Part shown: positions 47,001 to 54,379 of the stretch, piece by piece | How positions within the stretch are numbered: position 1 is the stretch's first letter | How the letters are laid out: each line of letters starts with the position of its first letter | Source of the DNA: Phoronis australis | Taxonomy: Eukaryota; Phoronida; Phoronidae | DNA length: 54,379 nt | Assembly (NCBI GenBank): GCA_002633005.1 | Contig: NMRA01000025.1 | Span: 941,338-995,716 of the forward strand | Reading direction: 5' to 3' | The notes under the pieces: generated by a model | Databases searched by the model: none | What the model was told of the DNA's origin: nothing | The model's input: the letters and a program-made list of their open reading frames with translations, nothing else | Position numbers and translations under genes: made by a program

Positions 47001-49064
47001 GTGTGTACGCTTCAGTTTTACTTCAGCAGCACTACGGCACCTACAATTCTTTGAACATCACTAATCACTGGGGCACTGCACCCTTAACCCTGCACATATT
47101 GCAAGTAGCAGGGTCCAAGCTTAAACTTTCCAAATAGGGTCTGCATTACCTCACATGAGTGCTTCCATAGGCGTAGCAACACCAGTACACGTAACGGTAT
47201 TGGTGCCTTTAAAAATGCTGTGAGTGCAGGGCTCCAAAAAGCAAGGGGACCGTAGCATATGCTTTGCAACTTTTGCTACGTTGTTAATTGGGTACTGCCC
47301 ACTGTACTAGCATATGCAGAAATTATTTTCACAAACAAATCTTCAGTTATTCAACTCAAATGTTTCATACTTGCCAATTTAAATATGCCAGGGAGAGAAC
47401 CCATAACCTACCTTGCCTAAAGTTCTGTGGAACATGAGGGTGTGAAAGATGCTGGCAACCACCTCTTCTATCTGCCTGCCCTCTATTGTCTGAACAAAAA
47501 GACATGTATCTTGTCAAATTCAGCTAGTCTGAGTCACACACAGATATTCTTTGAAAGATTGACAAGAACACTATGGGAATGCAAGAGCATCTAACAATAT
47601 AGTTGACAACATTTCTGTGTCTTTAATAATTCTGTGTACATTAAGGGGCTGATCCCAAACAACACTGACCTTACAATAATAAGGTCAACAATTAAATCCA
47701 AGTTCCTGTACTTGTAAAAAAGGTAAAATGGCAAATATTTAGATATATCTCACAATGCATAACAGCCCCTGTGATGGCCTGATCTGATGCTCATAGGTCA
47801 CCTGGGCTAAGCTACTGCGAAAACAGGCGACCAAACATTTTAGAGAGCGAACATGATAAAAACAGACCAGCATTTTAGAAAGTGAGCATAATTTCAGGGA
47901 GCTCATATGTAAATGTTCAACAACCAATTTGCAGGTGCTTCAATCCTCAAAATAAACAACCTTTCAGAGAGTAGTCCCTTTAACAAAACTAACCAACAAA
48001 ACATAAAATTCTTTTGAAGATTTCTTATTTCAAGGACCATCAACCGAGTCCTTCACCCACAAAGTGTGTACGTTTGCATGGAATTTAATTAAAAAGGCAC
48101 TTTGTTATAGAACTTGAGCCTAGTAGTGAAAACTCTATCCAACAGTAGGCTGACCCATTTATGCCACACCCTCCCCATGTAATGGGTCGATGAAACTCTT
48201 CCTCAGCCATCGTAGCCCAGTCAACTGGCTATACTAGACACGTGTGAAGCACTTGACGTCTGGGGGTGATGCACAGCCAATCGAGTAAAGTCTGCTCAAA
48301 TTGTTTACCAATTGGCAATAGCTTATTGGTCAATTGGTTTGGATGCTTATATATAGCTCACACACAAGAAATTCCAAGTTTGTCTCAATATTTGTACAAT
48401 TTCAACGTTCTAACATGATTGGACAATCACTTCAGTGGTCAACATTTTCTTTCTTTCTTTCTCTTCTTTACACTTCACACTCAAAGTAGAGTATCCCAAA
48501 GTGGTTCTCATTCATTCCCTTGCATTCATTCACTCACTAGTAAGACTGAGCCCAGAGGATCAGTAGGAGACACTTGTGAAATGCTCGATTGTCTACCAGC
48601 AAGTAAAACCAGGAATAAGGATTCGAACCCGGGTCTCTCGAACGGGAGTCCAGAGCTCAAACCACTGAGCCACACTGTCTCCTTTGCTAGGATATGCTGG
48701 TGGGTCTAGGGTCCTCCAGTATCCTTGCGTGAAACACTAACTATGAACTTAATCTCTGCTATTCAGAGACTGAATTGATTCCTGAGCAGCCATTTTGAAT
48801 GGGGATTGTTTTGACTTTTACTCTCGCACGCTTTTGTGTAGTCGTTTTTTGGTGAGTTTCTCAGGTCCACGGAACGCACCCTGGTGTTGGACCACACTCG
48901 GAGTTTTTAAATATAACCAGGAAGCATCTAGTGAGCTCATCATAACCCTGGCTTTATTTAGGCCAGTCAGGCTCAGAACAACTGAATTTTGGGACGAGTC
49001 AAACAATCGCAGCGATTTACAGCACAAACCATACCAGGTCAAACACTTGCGAACGAGCATTCAT
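41029..49064 (-). CDS. ATG101: ATG101, autophagy-initiation HORMA protein, complete
   Basis: Seven exons on the minus strand: 49035-49064, 47412-47489, 45483-45566, 44120-44218, 42905-43019, 42024-42190, 41029-41115; 660 nt, 219 residues against 218 in human. Phases match at every junction. It starts [10 protein letters not shown], followed by [82 protein letters not shown] and [13 protein letters not shown], all in human order. The WF finger is intact as W110-P111-F112, the same positions as in human. Known role: ATG101 is a HORMA-fold partner that stabilises ATG13 in the ULK1 complex in the cytosol, with the WF finger recruiting downstream factors. Exon 5 uses the donor GTCAGT, which restores the ERQ...REKVGE match. 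Start exon 1 has only 10 codons and was chosen for its match to MN.RS.V. A possible cassette exon lies at 44295-44453. Confidence 0.95.
43023..43370 (-). repeat. Minisatellite abutting ATG101 exon 5, split by a small MITE
   Basis: Units close to tgcatgataatggtattcat plus ggcactcaacat run from 43023 to about 43150 and resume at 43303-43370. Between them, 43157-43300 starts GCTGTAGTGG and ends CCACTACAGC, a short inverted-repeat element inserted in the array. The first unit forms the intron end (CATTATCATGCAG on the minus strand) used as the exon 5 acceptor. Confidence 0.75.
44295..44453 (-). other. Candidate cassette exon in ATG101 intron 3
   Basis: 159 nt, 53 open codons ([15 protein letters not shown] ... 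[14 protein letters not shown] ... FKTT), preceded by cttttag and followed by a perfect GTGAGT donor. Entry and exit phases are both 0, the same as the flanking ATG101 exons. Inclusion would add 53 residues between DFIDLTY and VRVSSDDL in the HORMA domain without shifting the frame. It would leave an intron of only 76 nt before exon 4. Human ATG101 has no such insert, so it could be a lineage-specific alternative exon or a decoy. Confidence 0.3.
46085..46350 (-). repeat. tRNA-derived SINE-like remnants
   Basis: On the minus strand, GTGACCTAGTGTATTGGG followed by GGTTTGAGTCT (about 46145-46215) resembles A and B boxes. A second tRNA-like stretch, GTGGTCTAATGGCAAGAG, lies at about 46329-46350. 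Both lack a foldable cloverleaf, so they are SINE remnants rather than tRNA genes. Confidence 0.45.
46609..46832 (+). repeat. hAT-like end followed by a GACCCC minisatellite
   Basis: CAGGGCCGGATTAGGCAATT at 46609 resembles a common hAT-element end. From 46721 to 46832 a unit close to cactaatcagggacccccc repeats about six times with variants (gtgctaatcaagggacc). It lies in ATG101 intron 2. Confidence 0.6.
48560..48690 (-). repeat. tRNA-derived SINE
   Basis: On the minus strand, TGGCTCAGTGGT (48661-48672) and GGTTCGAATCC (48619-48629) are good Pol III A and B boxes with tRNA-like spacing. The segment between them could form an anticodon arm. The ends do not form an acceptor stem, so it is a SINE head in ATG101 intron 1. 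Confidence 0.6.
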
Positions 49065-49240
49065 GATTCAATATTCTCATTGTACACAGCTCCCATCAAA
49101 TCACATTTCCAGAGATTTATGCCTCATTTTTGTGAGCAAAGTTCCCTCTCCCATTAAATGTTTACAGCGGAAGTGGTGTTGTGCGTGAACTTGGAATAAA
49201 TTTCTATTCTAAGTTCACGCAGTGATCTTGAGATTAAGCA
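49065..49240 (-). promoter_or_regulatory. ATG101 promoter-proximal region with ETS-like site and hairpin
   Basis: Directly upstream of the ATG101 start codon, GCGGAAGTG at 49167-49175 (plus strand) is an ETS-type motif. At 49183-49220 there is a 16-bp inverted repeat with one mismatch and a 6-nt loop (GCGTGAACTTGGAATA / TATTCTAAGTTCACGC). No TATA box is evident. Promoter function is inferred from position only. Confidence 0.4.
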
Positions 49241-50509
49241 AGCGTTTACGACATCTAGTGTGCAGCTACTAAGTAAAATTTCGAATGGTGTACACGAATT
49301 TGTTTTTCGTGAGTTATTGTTTCTGTTTTAATTATTTTTATTGCCCATTCTGTATGTTATTCTGGTCTTGGTATGGGTGACTGGCAATCTGGGACCTTTA
49401 CAATGATAAGGATTAAGCCGGAGCTAGGTCGGATGCAATGAACAACTAGTACCGTACCGTACTGAGAGGGGTTTACCTGCCATCTCATTCCCCCGTTTAT
49501 ACGCCAGTGCTTAGAGCTCGCAATTTGCTCGTAATTGGTGGAAGTGTTTTCATTTTATATCTCACTTATGACATCGTCAATCGTTGCCAGCTTATATGGC
49601 CTTAAGCAGGGATTAAGGAAGAAGTTCAGATAACACGTACTTGTTGAGTAAAAGTGTTAGTTTTGGCAAATAAAGTGGAAATACTAATTTCATTTTTAAA
49701 CGTGCAATTAAATGAATATTAGTTTTTCATTGGTATGCTGTGTGATGTCATCAGGTCTAAATAAAAGTGATGTCGACAATCAGACAAGATAGTTACAGAA
49801 CACAACTCTCTCGAGGTTCTGTTGACAGGTTTTGAATTGTTCTCATGAATAGACTTTTCTGGCCCTACGATTACCTTTGTCTGTTCAGTACAGACCCACG
49901 TAACAATACGCCAATGTATGTAAAGACAAAAGTGGCCCAGTGAATTATACTGTCACGGTCTGTCGGTACCACTTGCTTTGGCACAATATCTTACAAACCA
50001 CTGCCAGCATTCCGTTCGCTGCCGTGAAAAGCAGCAGACAGAGTGAGGTTACATATGAATATGCGTCTTTTTGCAGGTTGTCGACATCTCTAAATACAAT
50101 TGAAAACATTTAACAACTGGACTGAAACATGGTGGCATACAGTAATGTTTGATACAAATGTTCCCGTGAGTATATGGAGGAGCATACAGACTCGGGTAAT
50201 GACATAGTTATTTAAATTGGTTTTTCATTGCAAGATCGGACTTTTGGCAGCTTTCTATGCAGTTGTCATTGTCCTTGAAGGTTGTCTTCTATACCAAAAG
50301 TGTTTGTTCCATCAACTCTTTCATTTATAGGTTATATTCATTTGTCTATAGCATAGTACGTGGGCGGGGACCCAGAGGGCACGACCCCAACAAAGTAAAA
50401 AAGAAACAGCGCTAGCGTGAAGCGCGAAGAAAAAAAGGCGAGTTCAGAAACTAGGACCCGGTGGCGGACGGGGGCTCAGGTCCCAGATCGCGGCGGAACC
50501 GCGTGTTCC

Positions 50510-50825
50510 CGTTTTTTTAGGAAGCGCAGGCACGGCACGACGTAGCACTGACTTAGGCGGGCCCCAGCCACAGCTGCCGATCGGCCAAACAGGCACGGCA
50601 CGACTGACGTAGCACTTAGGTGGGCTCACTGCAGCCAAGCTGCCGATAGCAGCGCAGGCACGGCACGACGTAGCACTTAGGCGGGCCTAGCCTAGGTGCC
50701 GAAGGCAGCGCAGGCAGGCTCCGACGTAGCGCTTAGTAGGCGGGCGCCAGCCAAGCTGCCGAAGACAGCACAGGCGGGCTCCAACGCAGCACGTAGGCGG
50801 GCCCAACTGAGCTGCACATAACCTA
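50510..50825 (-). repeat. GC-rich hairpin minisatellite, array 1
   Basis: Five to six diverged units of about 55-60 bp contain cgtagcacttaggcgggc, a GCTGCCGA-type half palindrome, and caggcacggcacgac or caggcaggctccgac. They are relatives of the array at 51300-51840 in the same orientation, with more divergence. Minus-strand frames across it are artefacts. Confidence 0.85.
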
Positions 50826-51258
50826 GGACTATAATATATTACTCCCAGACATAACGTAGAATTGTCGTGAGGTGACTTCACAGGGACATCAGGGTCACAC
50901 TCCTCTGATTTATCCACGGGGCGCACGGGTAAGTGCATTGGCGGAGCGGAGACGGGACTGAGATTTGAGGTTTGCGGACTTTTGTTACTGATTAGGAAGT
51001 TTCCGCGGGTTTTGGTCGCGAAACGAAATGTGTCGATTTCACCGTCAATAATCGACACATTTTAAAATGCGCGTTTTCACTATACCCTATATCGTGCCAC
51101 TGTTGTTCTTTTCAAAACGCTTTGCCTCGTCACACATTGTGTGTCAAAGCTAGAAGAGATCAGCATAATTGCAGCTGACGGACACAGCAAGTAGAACTAC
51201 TCTCGTTAATCACATTGGTGTAGACTCTCAGTTAAACTGTGGTCTTCTGTTGACCCCT

Positions 51259-51899
51259 GACCGTCCAATTCCGGACGGTCTCTTACGACGATTTAGCGTG
51301 GGCTCCGAGGTAGCACTTAGGCGGGCCCCAGCCAAGCTGCCGAAGGCAGTGAGCGCAGGCAGGCTCCAACGTAGCACGTACTTACGCGGGCCCCAGCCAG
51401 GTTGCCGAAGGCAGCGCAAGCAGAATCCGGCGTAACACTTAGGCGGGCCTCAACCAGGCTGCCGAAGGCAGCGCAGGAAGGCTCCGGCGTAGCACTTAGG
51501 CGGCCCTCAGCCAGGCTGCTGTAGGCAGCGCAGGCTGGTTCGGGCGTAGCACATAGGCGGGCCTCAGTCAGCCAGGCTGCCGGAGTCAGAGGGCAGGCAG
51601 GCTCCGGCGTAGCACTTAGGCGGGCCTCAGCCAGGCTGCCGAAGGCAGCGCAGGAAGGCTCCGATGTAGCACTTAGGCGGGCCTCAGCCAGGCTGCAAAA
51701 AGCAGCACAAGCAGGCTCTGGCGTAGCATTTAGGCGGGCCTCAGCCAGGCTGCCGAAGGCAGCGCAGGCAGACTCCGGCGTAGCACCTAGGCGGGCCTCA
51801 GCCAGGCTGCCGAAGGCAGCGCAGGCAGGCTCCCGCATAACGCTAAACCCTCGTGAGAGACCGCCCCGAGTTGGCTGCTGGAGCATCTCGGGGCGGTCT
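51259..51899. mobile_element. Inverted-repeat element with internal GC-rich minisatellite
   Basis: The left end is a hairpin GACCGTCC / GGACGGTC (51259-51280) continuing into GGACGGTCTCTTACGACGAT (from 51273). The right end, read in reverse, is GGGCGGTCTCTCACGAGGGT (51840-51866): 23 of 27 terminal positions agree. The right end also forms a perfect 13-bp hairpin (51858-51870 / 51887-51899). Between them are about nine units of roughly 57-60 bp, most containing the small palindrome GCTGCCGAAGGCAGC. A unit length near 57 keeps the minus frame open for 233 codons, which I regard as an artefact. The organisation resembles non-autonomous DNA elements with internal tandem repeats. Confidence 0.65.
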
Positions 51900-52087
51900 G
51901 GGATCAAGCAATATATACCTACCCGACAGCAAGCGAAAAAAAACTCACGTTCATTGTACTTGCACGCACTTACAACGTACGAGTGAACCATGTTAGCTAT
52001 TTCAGTATTCACACGCAATTTCGAATGAATTTGCAGTGCGTAATTAATTTTATTGCCGCTAAAAGTTAATTATTTTACCGCCCTCAG

Positions 52088-52646
52088 CCGAGAGGTGGGT
52101 TCACTGTTGATCTACGTAAAAGAAGGTCAACAGTTCATTGATTTACACACCACACGCCAGGAGAATGATAAGAAGCCAAGTAAGAAATGGATAACAGAAA
52201 TCTGCTGTGTTCGTGACCACATAGTCACAGACGCGTTAGGCGACTCGGAGTATTCGTTCAAAAAGGTAGTATGTATGTAGACGCACAACTCCCTCAAGCT
52301 CAAAACTACGTTTCGTCTTTGTTTTCCCGGTGTCGCGTGAAATTTCTTCCCCGTGAAATTTCTTCCCAATCCGACTTTGCGCATGCGCAGATTGGCCAGG
52401 TTGGCATCCGGTCTTGAGAGCGTGAAATTTCTTCCCAAGGCAATTCTGTACGCTACTGTGAGACAGTTGAGTCGTTATCTGCTACGAACACGAATATTCC
52501 AGACGTTTTTTGCAATGATGCATGATCTCAAGTACAGTGAGAGTGACGTGAAGAAGTTTTTGGAGGATGGATCCCATCCGTTGACTTTGACGANCTTATC
52601 GATAATCGCCATTACGCAATATCTGGGAAAAGCCAATCAGCGTTGA
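52088..52646 (+). CDS. 3' end of an unrecognised gene (last two exons)
   Basis: Exon 52088-52265 (acceptor ccctcag, donor gtagta; 59 codons after one phase base; REVGSLLIYVKEG ... KKWITEICCVRDHIVTDALG) joins in phase to 52440-52646 (acceptor ttcttcccaag; 68 codons; AILYATVRQLSRYLLRTRIF ... YSESDVKKFLEDG ... YLGKANQR, then TGA). Composition, helix-like periodicity, phase agreement and AATAAA at 52751 and 53000 all indicate a real protein end. I do not recognise the family; it looks like a soluble, mostly helical C-terminal domain. An N at 52593 leaves one residue undetermined. Upstream exons should lie left of 52088 on the plus strand, but I could not identify any before ATG101, so the transcript may be short or its other exons lie within the minisatellite region. 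Confidence 0.55.
52337..52436 (+). repeat. Three copies of gtgaaatttcttccc at an intron end
   Basis: The 15-mer occurs at 52337-52351, 52353-52367 and 52422-52436. The last one supplies the pyrimidine tract and AG used as the acceptor of the final exon, so the duplication has multiplied potential branch/pyrimidine regions. Confidence 0.85.
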
Positions 52647-52750
52647 GACAAGACTTTGTCACGTCCCTACTAAAGTGATAGGCTTACTGCTATTATTATT
52701 GACTCTGGTTTAAAAAATTAAGTGAAATCTGTTGAGTCTACATTTGCTAT

Positions 52751-53005
52751 AATAAAACTGAAGTATGTTTGTAGTTGTTAAGCAAGGTTATCATGTCTTT
52801 CGTAAGTCAAACCCTGCAGCGCTGTAGTACTGAGTCTCTGCATTTAGCCAAAATATTTACAGATTACTCCAACCTAGTAGACACTCTAGGAATGATATAT
52901 TTTTTAATTGTTGAATGTCAATAGAGTTTGATTTTAGTCTGTATATTTTCTGTGTGGTATTAATTAGCTGAGTAATGCGACCATGTACTGTTTGATTTAA
53001 ATAAA
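52751..53005 (+). terminator. Candidate polyadenylation signals of the 52-kb gene
   Basis: AATAAA at 52751-52756 and at 53000-53005 lie 105 and 354 bp after the TGA stop at 52644-52646. Confidence 0.45.
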
Positions 53006-54100
53006 GGTAATCACAAAAAAACTGTTACGAGTTTTCTAAATTATCTGGATTAGAACAAACAATTTGAGTAAAATTTAACAGGCAAGCCCTGCCGTGTTTA
53101 AGCTCTTACTAAAGTAAACACTTAAGTTGGTTGTTACTAGTTCTCATAGAGAATATTGTACAGTATTATTCAGCATTCATATACTGTTGTGAGTTAATGA
53201 ATTTTGTGCCATTTAGTACGCATCTAGTTGTAATGACTTCCTTTGAGTTTAGCAAAAGTTCATAACATTGCTTCGCGAAATTCCTCTTGTAGTTGCGGTG
53301 TGTATGCTGTTGTTGTTCTACCTCATTAGCCGCTGGCTGAGACTCTGCAGTCGTATAGCATGATGCCAAAAGCTTGTCTTGCTGCATGACTTCAATTCAG
53401 TATGGTATAATCTGTGGCACTGGGGATTTGTACGGAAAACTTCTTCATGATAATGAGTCGCACATTCTCATGTGTTCAGTGTCCTGAAATTAAGTTGTGA
53501 TATCTGATGGTGATACTCTAGACCGGATCGGGATTTGCCTGCATTAGAATATTTAGGTCATTCTAATATAGACAGTCTAGGCTCATGCTAGCCATTTGCC
53601 ACCATTGGCGAGTTCTGAGTGGCACTGGCGACGGTATAGCCAAGTCCATTCGCCAACTTTGCAAATGATTTTGCAGCTTAACCATAAAAATTAATTTCGG
53701 GGAAATCTACTTGTGTGTCGACTCACTGTTAGTTCGAATCAAGTCGTGCGATGAACAGAAGACTGTTTCAGCAGCAAGCGCGATCCAGTCTCTCAATAAC
53801 TTTTTACACTCACAACATGGTGTGAGCGAGTCTGAAGTATTTTAATACCGTTGAAAAGTACCCAGGGCATAAAACTGACCTGATTTGAGATATCTCAAAC
53901 ATGCAATATAAACTCAACCTTTAAATTTACTATTTTATATTACATGAATCTCTCCTTATTCTTTAAGTAACTTTACCAGTTTCAGCTCACAATTTGTCGG
54001 GTCAAATATTAATCGAGACTAGACACTGGTAGTTTTTTTCAAATCAAAATACGCAACCTGTCATATCTAATCAGCTCGCTTAATGTCACAAGTATAAAAT

Positions 54101-54130
54101 CAGGGCCCTCAATTATCTAAGAGGGCGTTA
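54101..54130 (+). mobile_element. Single end of a CAGGGCCCTC MITE
   Basis: CAGGGCCCTCAATTATCTAA repeats the terminus of the 4051-4365 element. The other end is not in the window, so it is either truncated or extends past the right edge. Confidence 0.4.
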
Positions 54131-54248
54131 ACCCGCGATTTTGCGGTAATTGAAAAGGAACATCTGACTGTGATAATGATGAGTCACGTAGTTTTGATTA
54201 TATGTTTTTGTTGTACATGTGTTTTAAGGAGTTACACCACCAAATTGT

Positions 54249-54379
54249 ATGACCACTAAGGTATGTGTGAATATCTATTATTTGTATTTATGCATGTGAA
54301 TTGTTTTGATAGGCTGTAGCTTCATCCATCATGCAGTCTGTCTTCAACGTCGTCAAAGCAAGAGGAGTCAGCAGCATAC
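54249..54379 (+). CDS. Possible 5' exons of a further plus-strand gene
   Basis: ATGACCACTAAG at 54249-54260 is followed by a good donor (gtatgt). After 52 nt, an acceptor (ttttgatag) opens a phase-matched frame from 54313 to the window end (AVASSIMQSVFNVVKARGVS). Joined, it would start MTTKAVASSIMQSVF. The basic, amphipathic start could suit a mitochondrial presequence, but this is speculation. The 52-nt intron is far shorter than others here and the Kozak context is poor, so the second exon may instead continue an exon upstream. Cut by the right edge. Confidence 0.3.

Noticed and set aside
48795-49157. 120-codon plus-strand ORF
   Set aside because: It runs antisense across exon 1 of ATG101 and its promoter and has no recognisable domain.
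51317-52018. Longest ORF in the window (233 codons, minus strand), with repeated 19-residue units rich in Ala, Glu and Pro
   Set aside because: It is read across a minisatellite whose unit is close to a multiple of three. There is no splice or start support, and the DNA pattern (hairpins, inverted termini) explains it.

Overview
This is animal nuclear DNA, most likely from a marine invertebrate. Genes are split into many short exons with GT/AG introns of up to 7.8 kb, and long stretches are filled with decayed transposons, tRNA-derived SINEs and minisatellites. Three genes were assembled by joining exons by hand with matching splice phase. The presence of NSFL1C (p47) and ATG101 orthologues shows a metazoan. 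I suspect an amphioxus- or hemichordate-like animal from the repeat style, but the sequence does not prove the phylum.

Layout. (1) 558-8280, minus strand: the 5' part of a p47/NSFL1C gene (UBA domain, linker, pre-SEP segment) that runs off the left edge. (2) 8281-8835: a short shared, probably bidirectional promoter. (3) 8836-23763, plus strand: a complete ten-exon gene for a 331-residue coiled-coil protein. Its closest match that I recognise is the fungal eisosome BAR-domain family Pil1/Lsp1, and it carries a PPxY motif near its C-terminus. (4) About 24-41 kb: no intact gene. It holds a degenerate tandem array of coding-like modules, a LINE endonuclease remnant, and three copies of a promoter-like module, each with a perfect CRE palindrome. 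(5) 41029-49064, minus strand: a complete seven-exon ATG101 gene (219 residues), with a possible extra cassette exon. (6) 50.5-51.9 kb: GC-rich hairpin minisatellites, one inside an inverted-repeat (foldback) element. (7) 52088-52646, plus strand: the last two exons of a gene I cannot name. (8) The right edge may hold the start of another plus-strand gene.

The three identified genes all touch membrane remodelling: p47 is a p97/VCP adaptor for membrane fusion and autophagosome biogenesis, the Pil1-like protein should bend or bind membranes, and ATG101 is a subunit of the ULK1 autophagy-initiation complex. They are separate transcription units. The head-to-head pairing of p47 with the Pil1-like gene is directly visible; any functional link is inference.

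Repeats are a main theme. There are hAT-like MITEs with CAGGG termini, one of whose ends has been amplified into a 22-bp satellite; a MITE with perfect 31-bp inverted repeats; two large foldback structures; a multimer of tRNA-like SINE units; and a dispersed family whose monomers carry exact matches to the CTCF core consensus. Gene-free stretches not listed as features (for example 9.9-11.7 kb, 13-14.6 kb, 25.0-26.1 kb, 27.4-29.7 kb, 34.0-35.4 kb, 40.0-41.0 kb, 44.5-45.4 kb, 53.0-54.1 kb) show nothing I can support beyond AT-rich intronic or intergenic sequence.
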